Source: an uncultured Actinotalea sp. (GTDB lineage: Bacteria; Actinomycetota; Actinomycetes; Actinomycetales; Cellulomonadaceae). From it: 7,838 nucleotides of DNA. The notes under the pieces are model-generated. The model worked only from the letters and a program-made list of their open reading frames with translations, made no database searches and was not told the DNA's origin. Of this stretch, positions 1 through 6,452 are shown one piece after another. The stretch spans positions 1 through 7,838 of the forward strand of contig NZ_CAMPHH010000160.1 of the NCBI RefSeq assembly GCF_946885855.1, read 5' to 3'. The translations under genes were made by a program, and so were the position numbers. Each line of letters begins with the position of its first letter. The first letter of the stretch is position 1.

Positions 1-11
1 CCCCCCCGGGG

Positions 12-407
12 TCAGAGGGCCTCGGCCTGCGCGCGGCGGCGCACCTCGGTCTTGTGCCCCGCGGCGAGGGCCTCGACAGGCGTCGTCGGCCGCACCGGTC
101 CCGTACCCAGCGCGCGGAGCGACTCGTCGGGGGTGAAGAGCCACCGCACCGCGGCCTCGTCGGAGAACCCCGCGTCGCCCAGCAGCGTCAGGGTCCCGGC
201 CAGGGCCGGGATGACCTGCCAGCCCTCGTCACCGGTACGCACGAGGAAGCCCGCGGGGACGCTCAGGACCCCGCGCTCCCCCCGGCGCAGCGCGAGCAAT
301 GAGCGGTCCTCGACGAGTCGACGTACCGCTCCGACGTCGCGACCGATCCTCTCGGCGACGTCGGGCAGGGGCAGCCACTCGCCCACCAGGGCATCCAGGT
401 CGCTCAC
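12..407 (-). CDS. Rv2175c-family DNA-binding protein (likely PknL substrate)
   Basis: This 131-residue protein matches the actinobacterial Rv2175c family: an N-terminal winged-helix segment (about residues 12-60, LPLPDVAERIGRDVGAVRRL), a central stretch ending in the family signature RWLFTPDESL (about residues 88-97), and a conserved basic C-terminus containing PVEALAAGHKTEVRRRAQAEA. In M. tuberculosis the family member is a DNA-binding protein phosphorylated by PknL, which abolishes DNA binding (established knowledge). A PknL-type kinase gene lies about 1.2 kb away, divergently oriented, which supports the assignment. The start is GTG at 405-407. An in-frame TAG at 417-419 lies only four codons upstream, so no longer form is possible in this frame. 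The M. tuberculosis protein has an N-terminal tail carrying the Thr9 phosphosite; that tail is absent here. No Shine-Dalgarno is visible; a -10 box abuts the start, suggesting a leaderless mRNA. The DNA target is unknown. Confidence 0.88.
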   Translation of the reverse strand: MSDLDALVGEWLPLPDVAERIGRDVGAVRRLVEDRSLLALRRGERGVLSVPAGFLVRTGDEGWQVIPALAGTLTLLGDAGFSDEAAVRWLFTPDESLRALGTGPVRPTTPVEALAAGHKTEVRRRAQAEAL

Positions 408-443
408 CCGGTCAGCCTACGCAGCACCGACGTTGCGGGTGAA
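408..443 (-). promoter_or_regulatory. Promoter for a leaderless DNA-binding protein mRNA
   Basis: Read on the minus strand, a TAGGCT hexamer (419 to 414) fits the actinobacterial TANNNT -10 consensus and is followed by exactly six bases before the GTG start at 407. An approximate -35, TTCACC (443 to 438, four of six matches to TTGACA), lies 18 bp upstream. Transcription would then begin at or within a base of the start codon. No ribosome binding site is present. Same layout as the kinase promoter at 1561-1572. Confidence 0.6.
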
Positions 444-465
444 CGCGCGCTGCGCCCCTTCCCCG

Positions 466-547
466 CTGTCGTGCGTTCCGTTACCGTCCTCTACTGTCAC
501 ACCAGTCACAGCAGCAACACCGGCACCATCTGCAACAGGACGGATCC
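466..547 (+). promoter_or_regulatory. Promoter and leader of the LysM transglycosylase gene
   Basis: TACTGT at 492-497 fits the TANNNT -10 consensus; no convincing -35 lies 17-19 bp upstream. Initiation near 503-505 would give a leader of roughly 45 nt, ending in AGGA (537-540) seven bases before the ATG at 548, an ordinary Shine-Dalgarno. Two direct GTCACA hexamers (496-501 and 505-510), nine bases apart, overlap and follow the -10 box and could be an activator or repressor site; this is inference. The leader is too short to hold a riboswitch of the kind often found before actinobacterial cell-wall hydrolase genes. Confidence 0.45.
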
Positions 548-1525
548 ATGCGCCCCACCGCTCAGCGAGTCCCCGACCCGACCGTCCGACGCCGTGCCGC
601 AGGGACCGGGGGTCTCGGTCTCGCGCTCGCGGTCGCGAGCGTCGCGCAGGGCGCCCCGGCCGCCGCCGCGCAGGAGTACACCGTCCAGCCCGGTGACACG
701 GTCAGCCACATCGCGCTGCGGACCAGCACCACCGTGCGGCAGATCGTGGCGGCGAACGGCCTCGACGCCCGCGCCTTCGTCCGGGCGGGTCAGCGGCTCG
801 TCATCCCCTCCGGCGCAGCGCCCGTCGCGGCACCGGCCGCACCCGCCGCAGCGGCCCCCGCCGCGACCACGTCCCACCGCGTCGCGTCCGGCGAGACCGT
901 CTCCGGGATCGCCGCGCGCTACGGCACCACCGTCGCCGCCGTCGTCGCCGCCAACGGCCTGGACTCCCGCGCCACCATCCGGGCGGGCCAGACGCTGCGC
1001 ATCCCCGGCACCGCGCCGTCGTCGGGCGCACCCGCCACGCTCGTCGGCAACACGTTCGCCGGCCGGACCTACCCCGCGGCGACGGTCGCGTCGGCCAACC
1101 AGAACAAGGCCGCCCTGCTCGCCGCCGGTGTGCCGAGCCGTGCCGAGATGCAGGCCCTCGTCGTCGCCACGGCGCGCGAGATGGGCGTCGACCCGGCGCT
1201 CGCGCAGGCGATCGCCCACCAGGAGTCGGGCTTCAACCAGGCCGCCGTCTCCCCGGCGAACGCGATCGGCACCATGCAGGTCATCCCGTCCTCCGGGACG
1301 TGGGCCTCGCAGCTGGTGGGACGCGACCTCAACCTGCTGCACCCCCAGGACAACGTCGTCGCGGGCGTCGCGATCCTGCGGCAGCTCGTCCGGTCCGCGC
1401 CGGACCTCCCGACGGCCATCGCGGGGTACTACCAGGGCCTCGCCGGCGTGCAGCGCAACGGCATGTACGCCGACACCCGTCGCTACGTCGCGAGCGTGCA
1501 GACGCTCATGACACGGTTCCGCTGA
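548..1525 (+). CDS. Secreted lytic transglycosylase with two LysM domains
   Basis: A 325-residue exported peptidoglycan-cleaving enzyme. Residues 1-41 form a signal peptide: a basic n-region with RRR at 14-16, a hydrophobic GLGLALAVASVA core, and an alanine-rich cleavage region before QEYTV. Two LysM domains follow (about 44-87, starting YTVQPGDTVSHIA, and 110-153, starting HRVASGETVSGIA), joined by an Ala/Pro linker. These bind the glycan backbone and tether the protein to the wall. The C-terminal transglycosylase domain (about 195-315) carries the catalytic glutamate E226 in AHQESGF, then AVSPANAIGTMQVIP, and GYYQGLAGV in place of the usual AYNAGPG, a variant I recall from other actinobacterial members. 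Cleavage would yield 1,6-anhydro-MurNAc ends. The ATG at 548 has an AGGA Shine-Dalgarno seven bases upstream. The PASTA kinase gene begins 47 bp downstream on the same strand, suggesting a shared cell-wall role and possibly partial co-transcription. Confidence 0.9.
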   Translation: MRPTAQRVPDPTVRRRAAGTGGLGLALAVASVAQGAPAAAAQEYTVQPGDTVSHIALRTSTTVRQIVAANGLDARAFVRAGQRLVIPSGAAPVAAPAAPAAAAPAATTSHRVASGETVSGIAARYGTTVAAVVAANGLDSRATIRAGQTLRIPGTAPSSGAPATLVGNTFAGRTYPAATVASANQNKAALLAAGVPSRAEMQALVVATAREMGVDPALAQAIAHQESGFNQAAVSPANAIGTMQVIPSSGTWASQLVGRDLNLLHPQDNVVAGVAILRQLVRSAPDLPTAIAGYYQGLAGVQRNGMYADTRRYVASVQTLMTRFR

Positions 1526-1560
1526 CCGCGGGCCTCCCCGGCCCCTCCGGGCGCCGCACG

Positions 1561-1572
1561 TACACTGCGGCC
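1561..1572 (+). promoter_or_regulatory. Leaderless promoter of the PASTA kinase gene
   Basis: TACACT at 1561-1566 matches the TANNNT -10 consensus and is followed by six bases and then the GTG start at 1573. No Shine-Dalgarno lies upstream of that GTG and no clear -35 is seen. The layout is the same as for the gene at 12-407 (hexamer, six bases, GTG), so I read it as a leaderless transcript. A small hairpin (GGGCC at 1530-1534 pairing with GGCCC at 1540-1544) lies between the upstream stop codon and this promoter and might weakly attenuate read-through. Confidence 0.6.
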
Positions 1573-3567
1573 GTGGCAAGCACCCTCACGGACCCGCTCA
1601 TCGGCCAGGTGGTCGACGGGCGCTACGAGGTGCTCTCCCGCGTCGCCCGCGGCGGGATGGCGACCGTCTACCGGGCGCTGGACCGCCGCCTCGAGCGCGA
1701 GGTCGCGCTCAAGATCATGCACGCCCACCTCGCCGACGGCGCCTCCGGGTCGGACTTCGTCGCGCGGTTCCGCCGGGAGGCACGTGCCGCGGCACGGCTC
1801 ACCCACCCCGGTGTGGTCGCGGTGTACGACCAGGGCGTCGACGGTGACACGAGCTACCTGACCATGGAGTTCGTGGACGGCACGAGCCTGCGGCGCCGCC
1901 TGACGGACTCCGGCCCGCTCAGCGTCGGCGAGGCCCTCGCCACCACCGAGGCGGTGCTGGACGCCCTGGCCGTGGCCCACCGCTCCGGCGTGGTGCACCG
2001 GGACGTCAAGCCGGAGAACGTGCTGCTCGCCGCCGACGGCCGCGTCAAGGTGGTCGACTTCGGTCTCGCGCGGGCTCTGACGGACGCGAGCCAGACCAGC
2101 ACCGGCACCGTCCTCGGCACGGTCGCGTACCTCGCGCCGGAGCTCGTCACGCAGGGCACGAGCGACGCCCGCACCGACGTGTACGCGATGGGCGTGCTCC
2201 TGTTCGAGATGCTCACGGGGCGGCAGCCGTTCACCGGCACGACGCCGATCCAGGTCGCGTACCAGCACGTCAATAGTGACATCGTGCCGCCGTCGGAGCT
2301 GGTCGCCTGGCTGCCGGCCGAGGTGGACGAGCTGGTCCAGTGCCTGGCGGCGCGCCGGGCGGACGAGCGGCCGGCCGAGGCCGGCGCAGCGCTCGCGCTC
2401 GTGCGGCGCTGCCGGGCCGCCCTCGACGACGCGACCCTCGACCGCCGCGCAGCGGCTGCACCGGCCGCCGACGCCGGTGCGGCGGACGACGGACAGGACG
2501 ACGACGACCGCGACGCGACGACCGTGCTCACCGCCGGCCCACCCGCACGGCAGGACGAAGCACGAGGCCGCACGGTCGCGCTCCCGGTCGCGGAGGTCCG
2601 CGCCGCGGTCACCACGCCGGGACCGTCGACGACACCACCTGTCGACGAGGACGACGCGGCACTGCGGCGGTGGCGCCGCCGGGTGGCCGCCGTCCTGGCC
2701 GTCATCGGGCTCGGTGCCCTCACCGGCCTCGTCGGACTCTGGTACGCGACGGCCGGCCCCGGCGCCTACACCTCGGTGCCCTCCGGGCTCGTGGGTGCCG
2801 ACCTGGCGGCGGCGGAGCAGGTCCTGGGCGGCGCCGGTCTCGCCGTGTCGGCGGTCGACGAGGTCTTCCACCCGGATGCCCCGATCGGCGAGGTCGTCGA
2901 GGTCGAGCCGGGCGAGGGCAGCCGCATCCTCAAGGACGGGAGCGTCGAGCTGACCGTCTCCCAGGGCCCGGACCTCCGGGTCGTGCCGGACGGACTCGTC
3001 GGCGCGTCCGTGGAGGACGCTGTCGCGGCGCTGGCGTCCGTCGGTCTCGTCGGCGTGGAGACCGAGCGGACGTACGACGACGCGGCCGGTGCCGGCACGG
3101 TCCTCGCAGCCGGTGCCGCACCGGGCGACAGCCTGCCCGTGGACTCCGAGGTCGGCCTGACGGTGTCCGACGGCCCCGCGCCCGTCACGATCCTGTCCGT
3201 CGTCGGCGTGGAGGCGAACGCGGCGCGCCAGCAGCTCGAGGCGGACGGCCTCGTCGTCGAGCAGCGCGAGGACTTCAGCGAGGAGTACCCGGCTGGTGTC
3301 GTCATGGCACAGGACCCGCCGCCCGGGACAGAGGGCTTCCGGACCGACACCGTGACGATCACGGTCTCTCAGGGCCCGCCGCTGGTGGAGGTGCCGAACC
3401 TCGTCGGCCAGCAGTTCGCCGACGCGCGCGCGACCCTCGAGCGCCTCGGGTTCGTGGTGGTCCGCGAGGACGTGCTCGGTGGGTTCTTCGGGACGGTGCG
3501 CAGCCAGGACGCGAGCCCCGGGTCGACGCTCCCGAAGGGCTCGACCATCACGCTCGCCGTCGTCTGA
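1573..3567 (+). CDS. pknL: PknL-type membrane Ser/Thr kinase with four PASTA repeats
   Basis: A 664-residue single-pass sensor kinase. The kinase domain (about 18-280) has the glycine loop VARGGMATVY, the ATP-anchoring lysine K47 in VALK, the catalytic loop HRDVKPEN with D144, DFG at 162-164, and APE at 188-190. It is an RD kinase with a TST cluster in the activation loop for autophosphorylation. An acidic and Ala/Pro-rich juxtamembrane linker (about 285-365, including DDDDRDATTVL) precedes the transmembrane helix at about 371-394. Four PASTA repeats follow (about 400-464, 467-535, 536-601, 602-664); these usually bind muropeptides or lipid II. The GTG start at 1573 is preferred because the family begins near DPLIGQVVDGRYEV and a -10 box lies just before it; upstream codons in frame overlap the transglycosylase gene. 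Assignment to PknL rather than PknB rests on the nearby Rv2175c-family gene and the convergent DAHP synthase gene, as in M. tuberculosis. M. tuberculosis PknL lacks PASTA repeats, whereas corynebacterial PknL has them. Confidence 0.9.
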   Translation: MASTLTDPLIGQVVDGRYEVLSRVARGGMATVYRALDRRLEREVALKIMHAHLADGASGSDFVARFRREARAAARLTHPGVVAVYDQGVDGDTSYLTMEFVDGTSLRRRLTDSGPLSVGEALATTEAVLDALAVAHRSGVVHRDVKPENVLLAADGRVKVVDFGLARALTDASQTSTGTVLGTVAYLAPELVTQGTSDARTDVYAMGVLLFEMLTGRQPFTGTTPIQVAYQHVNSDIVPPSELVAWLPAEVDELVQCLAARRADERPAEAGAALALVRRCRAALDDATLDRRAAAAPAADAGAADDGQDDDDRDATTVLTAGPPARQDEARGRTVALPVAEVRAAVTTPGPSTTPPVDEDDAALRRWRRRVAAVLAVIGLGALTGLVGLWYATAGPGAYTSVPSGLVGADLAAAEQVLGGAGLAVSAVDEVFHPDAPIGEVVEVEPGEGSRILKDGSVELTVSQGPDLRVVPDGLVGASVEDAVAALASVGLVGVETERTYDDAAGAGTVLAAGAAPGDSLPVDSEVGLTVSDGPAPVTILSVVGVEANAARQQLEADGLVVEQREDFSEEYPAGVVMAQDPPPGTEGFRTDTVTITVSQGPPLVEVPNLVGQQFADARATLERLGFVVVREDVLGGFFGTVRSQDASPGSTLPKGSTITLAVV

Positions 3568-3594
3568 CGGGTTCGAGATCGGCGGGGCCGCTGC

Positions 3595-3632
3595 GCCCGA
3601 CGGGCCCGCGGCAGCCCGACGGGCCCGCGGCA
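3595..3632 (+). repeat. Perfect 19-bp tandem duplication
   Basis: Two head-to-tail identical copies of GCCCGACGGGCCCGCGGCA (3595-3613 and 3614-3632) lie 27 bp after the kinase stop codon. Each unit contains the self-complementary CGGGCCCG, so each copy can form a short hairpin or serve as a symmetric protein site. The pair lies between convergent genes, just before the larger hairpin at 3671-3702. It may be replication slippage, or it may help termination. Confidence 0.85.
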
Positions 3633-3670
3633 GTCCGGAGGCGGACGCCCGTCGTGGGAGCACCATCGGG

Positions 3671-3702
3671 CGGTGGCGGGACCGCCGTCGGCCCCGCCAC
3701 CG
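3671..3702. terminator. Probable bidirectional terminator hairpin
   Basis: CGGTGGCGGG at 3671-3680 is perfectly complementary to CCCGCCACCG at 3693-3702, giving a 10-bp GC-rich stem with a 12-nt loop. It lies between the converging stop codons of the kinase gene (3567) and the DAHP synthase gene (3709), so it would serve transcripts from both sides. There is no U-tract on either strand, which is common for actinobacterial hairpin terminators. The stem begins only six bases past the DAHP synthase stop codon. Confidence 0.65.
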
Positions 3703-3708
3703 TGACCC

Positions 3709-5058
3709 TCAGCCCTTGCGGATCATCTCCGCGACGAGGAACGCCAGCTCCAACGACTGCTGGTGGTTCAGCCGCGGGTCCACGAGCGTCTCGTACCGCC
3801 GCGCCAGGCCGTCGTCGTCGATCGCCTCGGCGCCCCCGAGCACCTCGGTGACGTCGTCGCCGGTGAGCTCCACGTGCAGGCCGCCCGGCACCGACCCGAC
3901 CGCCCGGTGCGCCTCGAAGAAGCCCCGGACCTCGTCCAGGACGTCGTCGAAGCGGCGCGTCTTGAAGCCGGAGGCGGAGGTGATCGTGTTCCCGTGCATG
4001 GGGTCGCTCACCCAGGTGACCGGTCGACCGGAGGCCGTGACCTTCTCCAGCAGCGGGGGCAGGGCCTCGCGGATCCGTCCGGCACCCATGCGCGTGATGA
4101 ACGTCAGCCGCCCCGGGACGTCGTTCGGGTTGAGCTTGTCCATGAGGGCGAGGGCGTCGTCCGCCGTCGTCGTCGGGCCGAGCTTCACCCCGACGGGGTT
4201 GCGCACGCGGGACAGGAAGTCCACGTGCGCCCCGTCGACCTGCCGCGTCCGCTCGCCGATCCACAGGAAGTGGGCCGAGCAGTCGTACGGCGTGCCCGTC
4301 CGGGAGTCGATCCGAGTGAGCGGCCGCTCGTAGTCCAGGAGGAGCGCCTCGTGGCTGGCGAAGAACTCGACGGACCGCAGGGCGTCGAAGTCGGCTCCGC
4401 ACGCGGCCATGAAGCGCATCGCGCGGTCGATCTCCCCCGCGACCTCCTCGTACCGGGCGTAGGCGGGGTTCGCGGTGAAGCCCCGGTTCCACTCGTGGAC
4501 ACGCCGCAGGTCGGCGAAGCCTCCCGTCGTGAAGGCCCGGATGAGGTTGAGGGTCGCGGCCGAGCGGTGGTAGGCCTCGACGAGGCGCCGCGGGTCGGGG
4601 ACCCGCGACTCGGCGGTGAAGTCGTAGGCGTTGACGGCGTCGCCGCGGTAGGCCGGCAGGGTCACGCCGTCGCGCGTCTCCTCGCCGCTGCTGCGCGGCT
4701 TCGCGTACTGCCCGGCCATCCGCCCCATCTTGATGACGGGCAGGCTGCCGCCGTAGGTGAGCACCACGGCCATCTGCAGGATCGTCTTGATCTTGTTGCG
4801 GATGTTGTCCGCGGTCGCCTCGGCGAAGGTCTCGGCGCAGTCGCCGCCCTGGAGCAGGAAGGCCTCACCGCGCCCCGCCGCGCCGAGGTGCGCCGTCAGC
4901 ACGTCGGCCTCCCCCGCGAACACGAGCGGCGGCAGGGAGCCCAGCTCCCCGGCCACCCGCCCGACGGCGTCCTCGTCCGGCCAGGTCGGCTGGTGGCGGC
5001 GCGGCAGGTCACGCCACGCGTCCAGGCCCGCGAGCACCGCGGGGTCAACGGCGCTCAC
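3709..5058 (-). CDS. aroG: Type II 3-deoxy-D-arabino-heptulosonate 7-phosphate synthase
   Basis: A 449-residue cytosolic enzyme that condenses phosphoenolpyruvate with erythrose 4-phosphate to DAHP, the first step of the shikimate pathway. It aligns from end to end with M. tuberculosis AroG (462 residues), a type II (plant-like) enzyme. Visible hallmarks are QPTWPDE near the N-terminus, FLLQGGDCAETF with metal ligand C74, GQYAKPRS for PEP binding, ASHEALLLDYE, WIGERTRQVDGAH, NPVGVKLGP, DPMHGNT with H355, HVELTGDDVTE with E397, and DPRLNHQQSLELAFLVAEM with D427. The spacing of these four metal ligands agrees with M. tuberculosis C87/H369/E411/D441 to within one residue. The GTG start at 5056-5058 overlaps the upstream phosphofructokinase stop as GTGA, so the two genes should be translationally coupled in one operon. 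The N-terminus is about 13 residues shorter than in M. tuberculosis, where that segment contributes to the oligomer interface and allosteric sites, so feedback control may differ. Confidence 0.95.
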   Translation of the reverse strand: MSAVDPAVLAGLDAWRDLPRRHQPTWPDEDAVGRVAGELGSLPPLVFAGEADVLTAHLGAAGRGEAFLLQGGDCAETFAEATADNIRNKIKTILQMAVVLTYGGSLPVIKMGRMAGQYAKPRSSGEETRDGVTLPAYRGDAVNAYDFTAESRVPDPRRLVEAYHRSAATLNLIRAFTTGGFADLRRVHEWNRGFTANPAYARYEEVAGEIDRAMRFMAACGADFDALRSVEFFASHEALLLDYERPLTRIDSRTGTPYDCSAHFLWIGERTRQVDGAHVDFLSRVRNPVGVKLGPTTTADDALALMDKLNPNDVPGRLTFITRMGAGRIREALPPLLEKVTASGRPVTWVSDPMHGNTITSASGFKTRRFDDVLDEVRGFFEAHRAVGSVPGGLHVELTGDDVTEVLGGAEAIDDDGLARRYETLVDPRLNHQQSLELAFLVAEMIRKG

Positions 5059-6275
5059 GCGGTGCTCGCACGGACGAGCGGCTGACCGAGCTCCTCCAGC
5101 AGCGCGACGAACCACGGCTGGCTCACGTCGAACGCCTTGCCCCCGGCGATCCGCGGGAAGGCGATCGCCTTGAGGCGGTCGCCGTCCTCCTCGTCGTGGC
5201 CGATGACGCCGGACTCCCCGCGCAGCGCGCACTCCACTGCCAGGTCGGTCATCGACTTGATGAGCCGCAGGTCCTCCGCGTTGGCCGCGGCGGCGCGGGA
5301 GTAGTACCCCGACTTCTGGACCATGACCTTCTCGGCGCCCAGCTTGTCCGCGAACTGCTGCGCGAACCACTGACCAGGGTTGATCGTGTCCAGCTTGACG
5401 TGCCCGAACGGGTCGCGCTGGACCGTCTCCCCCGCCGCCTCGAGCTGCGCGACGATCTCGTGCATGCCGGCGCCCTCGGAGAGGAAGATGGTGACGTTGC
5501 CCTGCTCGTCCATGATCGTCCGAAGCCGCGCGGCCTCGGCCTCGATGTCGAGGGCGAGCTCGGGCACGAAGACCGCGTGGACGTCCCACCGCTCGCGCGT
5601 CAGGCCGAGCGACGGGACCCACTCCTGACGGTCCAGCCACTTGCGGTACTCCGCCGCGGCCGCCGCCGTCAGCCAGCCGCAGTGCCGGCCCATCACCTCG
5701 TGGACGATGAGCATGCGGGGCCCGGAGCGGTGCTCGCCGATGATGTTGGCCGCGAAGCCCGCGGCCTCCTCCGCCGCCGTCCACGCGCCGAGCGACTGCT
5801 TGATCGGGACGACGTCGTTGTCGATCGTCTTGGGCAGGCCGACGACGGTCAGCTCGTACCCGTTCTCGTGCAGGAACGCGGCGAGGTCGGCGGCCGTCGT
5901 GTTCGTGTCGTCGCCGCCGATGGTGTGCAGCACGTCCACGCCGTCGGCCTTGAGCTGCTCCGCGGCCACGTGCAGCGGGTCCTGACCCTCCTGGACGAGG
6001 CCCCGCTTGACGCAGTCCTTCGCGTTGGTGAGCTTGACCCGCGAGTTGCCGATGGGGCTCCCGCCGAAGCGGTGCAGCACGCCGGCCTTCGCCCGCGCCT
6101 CCGCGTCGACGACCACCTTGTCGCCGCGCAGGAGGCCGTGGTACCCGTGCTGATACGCGATGATCTCCACCTCGGGCGCGATCTCCGTGTACCGCTCGAT
6201 GAGACCGCCCACCGCCGAGGAGAGGCAGGGGGCGAAGCCACCAGCGGTCAGCAGGGCGACACGACGGACCGACAT
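5055..6275 (-). CDS. pfp: Pyrophosphate-dependent 6-phosphofructokinase
   Basis: A 406-residue cytosolic phosphofructokinase interconverting fructose 6-phosphate and fructose 1,6-bisphosphate. Phosphoryl-donor choice can be read from the sequence. GGDDTN at 120-125 has Asp at 123 where ATP enzymes have Gly, and PKTIDND at 148-154 has Lys at 149. Both are established determinants of pyrophosphate use in PPi-PFKs, and D152 of TIDND is the catalytic base. MGRHCGW (195-201) is the sugar-phosphate binding MGR motif. The N-terminal loop LTAGGFAPCLS replaces the usual GGDAPG-type loop. The ATG at 6275 has AAGGTG as Shine-Dalgarno with seven bases between, and family N-termini start at this position. 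The stop codon overlaps the DAHP synthase start by 4 bp. PPi-PFK is reversible, and some homologues also phosphorylate sedoheptulose 7-phosphate, which could supply erythrose 4-phosphate to the next enzyme in the operon; that link is inference. Confidence 0.93.
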   Translation of the reverse strand: MSVRRVALLTAGGFAPCLSSAVGGLIERYTEIAPEVEIIAYQHGYHGLLRGDKVVVDAEARAKAGVLHRFGGSPIGNSRVKLTNAKDCVKRGLVQEGQDPLHVAAEQLKADGVDVLHTIGGDDTNTTAADLAAFLHENGYELTVVGLPKTIDNDVVPIKQSLGAWTAAEEAAGFAANIIGEHRSGPRMLIVHEVMGRHCGWLTAAAAAEYRKWLDRQEWVPSLGLTRERWDVHAVFVPELALDIEAEAARLRTIMDEQGNVTIFLSEGAGMHEIVAQLEAAGETVQRDPFGHVKLDTINPGQWFAQQFADKLGAEKVMVQKSGYYSRAAAANAEDLRLIKSMTDLAVECALRGESGVIGHDEEDGDRLKAIAFPRIAGGKAFDVSQPWFVALLEELGQPLVRASTA

Positions 6276-6277
6276 GG

Positions 6278-6290
6278 GGAAGCACCTTCC
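6278..6290 (-). promoter_or_regulatory. Small hairpin covering the pfp ribosome binding site
   Basis: On the minus strand the leader reads GGAAGGTGCTTCC just before CCC-ATG. GGAAG and CTTCC are perfect complements around a GTG loop, and the Shine-Dalgarno AAGGTG spans stem and loop. With a stem of only five base pairs and a 3-nt loop the effect may be modest, but folding would compete with ribosome binding. It lies 2 nt before the start codon. Symmetry is seen directly; a regulatory role is inference. Confidence 0.4.
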
Positions 6291-6314
6291 GTTGATGCTG
6301 CGGATCAGCACACC

Positions 6315-6334
6315 GACCGGCTGGGACCGGCTGG
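6315..6334. repeat. Tandem 10-bp repeat in the pfp leader
   Basis: Two perfect adjacent copies of GACCGGCTGG (6315-6324 and 6325-6334) lie 40-60 bp upstream of the pfp start codon. A 10-bp period places both copies on nearly the same face of the helix, as would suit a protein binding a direct-repeat operator. No clear TANNNT -10 box is visible in this gap on the minus strand, so the pfp-aroG promoter is not located. Confidence 0.55.
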
Positions 6335-6452
6335 CAGGACCTGCGGGGCTCCGTGCCGGGACGAGGGATCCGGCATCGGCCCGCCCCGTCGGGGAGGGCG
6401 CGACCGGATCGACCGCCACGGCCGCCCCGCACGTCGTCGTCCGGTGTGGCAG

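Noticed and set aside
1..11. CCCCGGGG palindrome at the left edge as a terminator for the first gene
   Set aside because: The window starts within it, so a stem and its context cannot be assessed.
408..547. c-di-AMP (ydaO-type) riboswitch before the cell-wall hydrolase gene
   Set aside because: Such riboswitches often precede actinobacterial wall hydrolases, but the predicted leader is only about 45 nt and the whole 140-bp gap shows no matching conserved core.
548..610. Tat signal peptide on the transglycosylase because of the arginine triplet
   Set aside because: The context VRRRAAGTG lacks the hydrophobic residues expected after the twin arginines; an ordinary Sec signal fits better.
1300..1572. 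Longer kinase reading frame starting at 1300
   Set aside because: It overlaps the conserved transglycosylase domain in another frame and has no kinase similarity before the GTG at 1573.
1483..3666. Very long open frame on the minus strand opposite the kinase gene (and similar long frames elsewhere)
   Set aside because: High GC makes stop codons rare in all frames. The translation is Arg/Gly/Ala-rich with no recognisable domain, while the plus-strand frame encodes an intact kinase with PASTA repeats.
3568..3708. Mobile-element remnant between pknL and aroG, where M. tuberculosis has a transposase gene
   Set aside because: The gap is only 141 bp, with a tandem duplication and a terminator. 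No transposase fragment or terminal inverted repeat is visible.
5059..6432. N-terminal extension of the DAHP synthase frame far into the pfp gene
   Set aside because: The extra part is an arginine-rich shadow translation of pfp. Family similarity begins just after the GTG at 5056-5058.
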